Source of the DNA: Anadara kagoshimensis
Lineage: Eukaryota > Mollusca > Bivalvia > Arcoida > Arcidae
Length of the DNA stretch: 64,000 nucleotides
Assembly (NCBI GenBank): GCA_021292105.1
Contig: CM037870.1
Coordinates: 31,429,905 to 31,493,904 of the forward strand
Direction: 5' to 3'
In this document: positions 57,301 through 64,000 of the stretch, piece after piece
Numbering within the stretch: the stretch's first letter is position 1
Layout: each line of letters starts with the position of its first letter
Translations under genes and position numbers: made by a program
The notes under the pieces: model-generated
Told to the model about the DNA's origin: nothing
Database searches by the model: none
Seen by the model: the letters and a program-made list of their open reading frames with translations, nothing else

Positions 57301-60300
57301 ATATCACCCCTCATTATGGACTTTGTATCTACAAATGATAAATATCACCCCTCATTATGGTACTTTGGTATCTCTAAAATGATAAATATCACCCCTCATT
57401 ATGGTACTTTGGTATCTACAAAATGATAATAATCCACCCCTCATTATGGTACTCATTTGGTATCTCTAAAATGATAATATCACCCCTCATTATGGTACTT
57501 TGGTATCTACAAAAATGATAAATATCACCCTCATTATGGTACTTTGGTATCTCTAAAAATGATAAATATCAACCCATCATTATGGTACTTTGGTATCTCA
57601 AAATGATAAGAATCACCCTCATTATGGTACTTTGGTATCTCTAAATGATAAGAATCACCCCTCATTATGGTACTTTGGTATCTACAAAATATAAATATCA
57701 CCCCTCATTATGGTACTGTGTATCTCCAAAATGATAAATAACACCCCTCATTGCGTACTTTGGTATCTCAAAATGATAAGAATCACCCCTCATTATGTAC
57801 TTTGGTATCTCTAAATGATAAAATATCACCTCATTATGGTACTTTGGTATCTCTAAAATGGTAAATATCACCTCTCATTATGGTACTTTGGTATCTCTAA
57901 AATGATAAATATCACCCCTCATTATGGTACTTTGGTATCTACAAAATGATAAATATCACCCCTCATTATGGTACTTTGGTATCTCCAAAAATACAAATAT
58001 CTATCCTCATTACATTACTTTGGTATCTCTAAAATGATAAATATCACCTCTCATTATGGTACTTTGGTATCTCTAAAATGATAAATATCACCTCTCAATT
58101 TGGTACTTTGGTATCTACAAAATGATAATATCACCCCTCATTATGGTACTTTGGTATCTACAAAATGATAAATATCACCCCTCATTATGGTACTTTGGTA
58201 TCTCTAAAATGATAAATATCACCCCTCATTATGGTACTTTGGTATCTCTAAAATGATAAATATACCTCTTCATTATGGTACTTTGGTATCTCTAAAATGA
58301 TAAATATCACCCCTCATTATGGTACTTTGGTATCTACAAAATGATAAATATCACCCCCTCATTATGGTACTTTGGTATCTCTAAAATGATAATATCACCC
58401 CTCATTATGGTACTTTGTATCTCTAAAATGATAAATATCACCCCTCATTATGGTACTTTGGTATCTACAAAATGATAAATATCACCCCTCATTATGGTAC
58501 TTTGGTATCTACAAAATGATAACTATCACCCCTCATTATGGTACTTTGGTATCTCTAAAATGATAAATATCACCCCTCATTATAGACTTTGGTATCTACA
58601 AAAATACAAATATCATCCTCATTACTACTTTGGTATCTCCAAAATGATAAATATCACCCCTCATTATGGTACTTGGTATCTCCAAAAATACAAATATCTA
58701 TCCTCATTACATTACTTTGGTATCTCTAAAATGATAAATATCACCTCTCATTATGGTACTTTGGTATCTACAAAATGATAAATATCACCCTCATTATGGT
58801 ACTTTGGTATCTACAAAATGATAAATATCACACCTCATTATGGTACTTTGGTATCTACAAATGATAAATATCACCCTCATTATGGTACTTTGGTATCTCA
58901 AATGATAAATATCACCCCTCATTATGGTACTTTGGTATCTCTAAATGATAAATATCACCCCTCATTATGGTACTTTGGTATCTCTAAAATGATAAATATC
59001 ACCTCTCATTATGGTACTTTGGTATCTCTAAAATGATAAATATCACCCTCATTATGGTACTTTGGTATCTACAAAATGATAAATATCACCCTCATTATGG
59101 TACTTTGGTATCTCCAAAAATACAATATCTATCTCATTACATTACTTTGGTATCTCTAAAATGATAAATATCACCTCTCATTATGGTACTTTGGTATCTA
59201 CAAAATGATAAATATCACCCCTCATTATGGTACTTTGGTATCTACAAATGATAAATATCACCCCTCATTATGGTACTTTGGAATCTCTAAAATGATAAAT
59301 ATCACCCCATTATGGTACTTTGGTATCTCTAAAATGATAAATATCAACCTCTCATTATGGTACTTTGGTATCTCTAAAATGATAAATTCACCCCTCATTA
59401 TGGTACTTTGGTATCTACAAAAGATAAATCACCCCTCATTATGGTACTGTGTTATCTCCAAAATGATAAATACACCCTCATTGCGGTACTTTGGTATCTC
59501 TAAAATGATAAATCACCCTCATTATGGTACTTTGGTATCTCTAAAATGATAAATATCACCCTCATTATGGTACTTTGGTATCTCTAAAATATAATATCAC
59601 CTCCTCATTATGGTACTTTGGTATCTCTAAAATGATAAATATCACCCTCATTATGGTACTTTGGTATCTACAAAATGATAATATCACCCCTCATTATGGT
59701 ACTTTGGTTATCTCCAAAAATACAAATATCTATCCTCATTACATTACTTTGGTATCTCTAAAATGATAATATCACCTCTCATTATGGTACTTTGGTATCT
59801 ACAAAATGATAAATATCACCCCTCATTATGGTACTTTGGTATCTACAAAATGATAAATATCACCCCTCATTATGGTACTTTGGTATCTACAAAATGATAA
59901 ATATCACCCCTCATTATGGTACTTTGGTATCTCTAAAATGATAAATATCACCCCTTTATGGTACTTTGGTATCTCTAAAATGATAAATATCACCTCATTA
60001 TGGTACTTTGGTATCTCTAAAATGATAAATATCACCCCTCATTATGGTACTTTGGTATCTACAAAATGATAAATATCACCCCTCATTATGGTACTTTGGT
60101 ATCTCTAAAATGATAAATATCACCCCTCATTATGGTACTTTGGTATCTCTAAAATGATAAATATCACCCCTCATTATGTACTTTGGTATCTACAAAATGA
60201 TAAATATCACCCCTCATTATGGTACTTTGGTATCTCTAAAATGATAAATATCACCCCTCATTATGGTACTTTGGTATCTCTAAAATGATAAATATCACCC

Positions 60301-63300
60301 CTCATTATGGTACTTTGGTATCTACAAAATGATAAATATCACCCCTCATTATGGTACTTTGGTATCTCTAAAATGATAAATATCACCCCTCATTATGGTA
60401 CTTTGGTATCTCTAAAATGATAAATATCACCTCTCATTATGGTACTTTGGTATCTCTAAAATGATAAATATCACCCCTCATTATGGTACTTTGGTATCTA
60501 CAAAATGATAAATATCACCCCTCATTATGGTACTTTGGTATCTCTAAAATGATAATATCACCCCTCATTATGGTACTTTGGTATCTCAAAATGATAAATA
60601 TCACCTCTCATTATGGTACTTTGTATCTACAAAATGATAAATATCACCCCTCATTATGGTACTTTGGTATCTACAAAATGATAAATATCACCCCTCATTA
60701 TGGTACTTTGGTATCTACAAATGATAAATATCACCCTCATTATGGTACTTTGGTATCTACAAAATGATAAATATCACCCCTCATTATGGTACTTTGGTAT
60801 CTCTAAAATGATAAATATCACCCTCATTATGGTACTTTGGTATCTCTAAAATGATAAATATCACCTCTCATTATGGTACTTTGGTATCTCTAAAATGATA
60901 AATATCACCCCTCATTATGGTACTTTGGTATCTACAAAATGATAAATATCACCCTCATTATGGTACTTTGGTATCTCTAAAATGATAAATATCACCCTCA
61001 TTATGGTACTTTGGTATCTACAAATGATAAATATCACCCCTCATTATGGTACTTTGGTATCTCTAAAATGATAAATATCACCCCTCATTATGGTACTTTG
61101 GTATCTACAAAATGATAAATATCACCCCTCATTATGGTACTTTGGTATCTCTAAAATGATAAATATCACCCCTCATTATGGTACTTTGGTATCTACAAAA
61201 TGATAAGAATCACCCCTCATTATGGTACTTTGGTATCTCTAAAATGATAAGAATCACCCCTCATTATGGTACTTTGGTATCTCCAAAATGATAAATAACA
61301 CCCCTCATTGCGGTACTTTGGTATCTCCAAAATGATAAGAATCACCCCTCATTATGGTACTTTGGTATCTCTAAAATGATAAATATCACCCCTCATTATG
61401 GTACTTTGGTATCTCTAAAATGATAAATATCACCTCTCATTATGGTACTTTGGTATCTCTAAAATGATAAATATCACCCTCATTATGGTACTTTGGTATC
61501 TACAAAATGATAAATATCACCCCTCATTATGGTAATTTGGTATCTCCAAAAATACAAATATCTATCCTCATTACATTACTTTGGTATCTCTAAAATGATA
61601 AATATCACCTCATTATGGTACTTTGGTATCTACAAAATGATAAATATCACCCCTCATTATGGTACTTTGGTATCTACAAAATGATAAAGATCACCCTCAT
61701 TATGGTACTTTGGTATCTTACAAAATGATAAATATCACCCCTCATTATGGTACTTTGGTATCTCTAAAATGATAAATATCACCCATCATTATGGTACTTT
61801 GGTATCTCTAAAATGATAAATATCACCTCATTATGGTACTTTGGTATCTCTAAAATGATAAATATCACCCCTCATTATGGTACTTTGGTATCTACAAAAT
61901 GATAAATATCACCCCTCATTATGGTACTTTGGTATCTCTAAAATGATAAATATCACCCCTCATTATGGTACTTGGTATCTCTAAAATGATAAATATCACC
62001 CTCATTATGGTACTTTGGTATCTACAAAATGATAAATATCACCCCTCATTATGTACTTTGGTATCTACAAAATGATAAATATCACCCCTCATTATGGTAC
62101 TTTGGTATCTCTAAAATGATAAATATCACCCCTCATTATGGTACTTTGGTATCTACAAAAATACAAATATCTATCCTCATTACATTACTTGGTATCTCCA
62201 AAATGATAAATATCACCCTCATTAGGTACTTTGGTATCTCCAAAATACAAATATCTATCCTCATTACATTACTTTGGTATCTCTAAAATGATAAATATCA
62301 CCTCCATTATGGTACTTTGGTATCTACAAAATGATAAATATCACCCCTCATTATGGTACTTTGGTATCTACAAATGATAAATATCACCCCTCATTATGGT
62401 ACTTTGGTATCTACAAAATGATAAATATCACCCCTCATTATGGTACTTTGGTATCTACAAAATGATAATATCACCCCTCATTATGGTACTTTGGTATCTC
62501 TAAAATGATAAATATCACCCCTCATTATGGTACTTTGGTATCTCTAAAATGATAAATATCACCTCTCATTATGGTACTTTGGTATCTCTAAAATGATAAA
62601 TATCACCCCCTCATTATGGACTTGGTATCTACAAAATGATAAATATCACCCTCATTATGGTACTTTGGTATCTCTAAAATGATAAATATCACCCCTCATT
62701 ATGGTACTTTGGTATCTACAAAATGATAAATATCACCCCTCATTATGGTACTTTGGTATCTCTAAAATGATAAATATCACCCCTCATTATGGTACTTTGG
62801 TATCTACAAAATGATAAATATCACCCTCATTATGGTACTTTGTATCTCTAAAATGATATATCACCCTCATTATGGTACTTGGTATCTACAAAATGATAAG
62901 AATCACCCCTCATTATGGTACTTTGGTATCTCTAAAATGATAAGAATCACCCTCATTATGGTACTTTGGTATCTACAAAATGATAAATATCACCCTCATT
63001 ATGGTACTTTGGTATCTCTAAAATGATAAATATCACCCCTCATTATGGTACTTTGGTATCTCTAAAATTAAATATCACCCCTCATTATGGTACTTTGGTA
63101 TGTCTAAAATGATAATATCACCCCTCATTATGGTACTTTGGTATCTCTAAAATGATAAATATCACCCTCATTATGGTAATTTGGTATCTACAAAATGATA
63201 AATATCACCCCTCATTATGGTACTTTGGTATCTCAAAAATACAATATCTATCCCTCATTACATTACTTTGGTATCTCTAAAATGATAAATATCACCTCTC

Positions 63301-64000
63301 ATTATGGTACTTGGTATCTACAAAATGATAAATATCACCCCTCATTATGGTACTTTGGTATCTACAAAATGATAAATATCACCCCTCATTATGGTACTTT
63401 GGTATCTCTAAAATGATAAATATCACCCCTCATTATGGTACTTTGGTATCTCTAAAATGATAAATATCACCCCTCATTATGGTACTTTGGTATCTACAAA
63501 ATGATAAATATCACCCCTCATTATGGTACTTTGGTATCTCTAAAATGATAAATATCACCCTCATTATGGTACTTTGGTATCTCTAAAATGATAAATATCA
63601 CCCCTCATTATGGTACTTTGGTATCTACAAAATGATAAATATCACCCCTCATTATGTACTTTTGGTATCTACAAAATGATACAATATCACCCTCATTATG
63701 GTACTTGGTATCTCTAAAAGATAAATATTCACCATTATAGACTTTGGTATCTACAAAAATACAATATCTATCCTCATTACATTACTTTGGTATCTCAAAA
63801 TACAAATATCTATCCTCATTACATTACTTTGGTATCTCTAAAATGATAAATATCACCCTCATTATGGTACTTTGGTATCTACAAAATGATAAATATCACC
63901 CTCATTATGGTACTTTGGTATCTACAAAATGATAAATATCACCCCTCATTATGGTACTTTGTATCTACAAAATGATAAATATCACCCCTCATTATGGTAC
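48395..64000 (+). repeat. At least 15.6 kb of 44-bp tandem repeat with higher-order structure, in KIF9 intron 11
   Basis: The consensus unit is ATGATAAATATCACCCCTCA, then TTATGGTACTTTGGTATCTA or ..TCTC, then CAAA/TAAA: 44 bp, about 355 units to the window edge, and it continues beyond. Variant units serve as landmarks: one with TACAAATATCTATCCTCATT, one with ATAACACCCCTCATTGCGGT, and one with GATAAGAATCACC. Their positions repeat every 3.82 kb between about 52.2 and 59.8 kb (see findings). Because 44 is not a multiple of three and the unit contains TGATAA, all long frames through it depend on indels and are not genes. Confidence 0.97.

Noticed and set aside
48301-64000. Many plus-strand ORFs of 60-115 codons reading MINITPHYGTLVSTK-like peptides
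   Set aside because: They are translations of the 44-bp repeat. The unit shifts frame each time and has TGATAA built in; frames exceed about 44 codons only where indels or variant units occur.
48395-64000. CRISPR-like array
   Set aside because: There are no unique spacers between repeats; the unit is contiguous, and the context is a eukaryotic intron.

Overview
This is eukaryotic, intron-rich, AT-rich DNA. It looks like an animal nuclear genome, most likely a lophotrochozoan and probably a bivalve mollusc. The exons carry GT..AG introns, the three recognisable genes are animal genes, and the introns and spacers are packed with tRNA-headed SINEs, short inverted-repeat elements and minisatellites of the kind common in bivalves. 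The clade is an inference from overall texture, since no species marker is present.

Layout. (1) About 1-6.2 kb, minus strand: four exons of an alsin (ALS2) orthologue covering the N-terminal RCC1-repeat half. The gene runs off the left edge (its 3' part) and its first coding exon was not found. (2) 6.2-26.3 kb: no coding exon recognised. It holds SINEs, MITE-like inverted-repeat elements, a TTAA-bounded piggyBac-like element of about 5.1 kb (14659-19746) and microsatellites. (3) 26350-28287, plus strand: an intact single-exon ORF of 645 aa for an arrestin-domain protein with a disordered N-terminus and a C-terminal Cys cluster plus a PDZ-ligand-like tail. (4) 28.4-37.5 kb: a 33-bp minisatellite split by a MITE, SINEs, a decayed mariner transposase, a long perfect-looking hairpin and a hAT-type MITE with an intact 8-bp target duplication. 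(5) 37.5-64 kb, plus strand: a KIF9 kinesin gene. At least eleven exons encode most of the motor domain and the start of the neck/stalk (38.45-48.04 kb). The next intron is filled to the window edge by at least 15.6 kb of a 44-bp satellite-like tandem repeat with a higher-order period near 3.82 kb.

The three genes are not an operon or an obvious functional cluster. Alsin is an endosomal Rab5/Rac-pathway regulator, the arrestin-domain protein is a membrane-traffic type adaptor, and KIF9 is a ciliary kinesin. The most unusual content is architectural: the huge intronic array with layered periodicity inside KIF9, three exact RFX X-box-type palindromes inside the TTAA-bounded element, and several insertion events readable from target duplications and nesting. 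KIF9 exons 1 and 2 appear frame-broken by single bases, and the tandem array shows many one-base losses in homopolymer runs, so residual assembly error is a real possibility.
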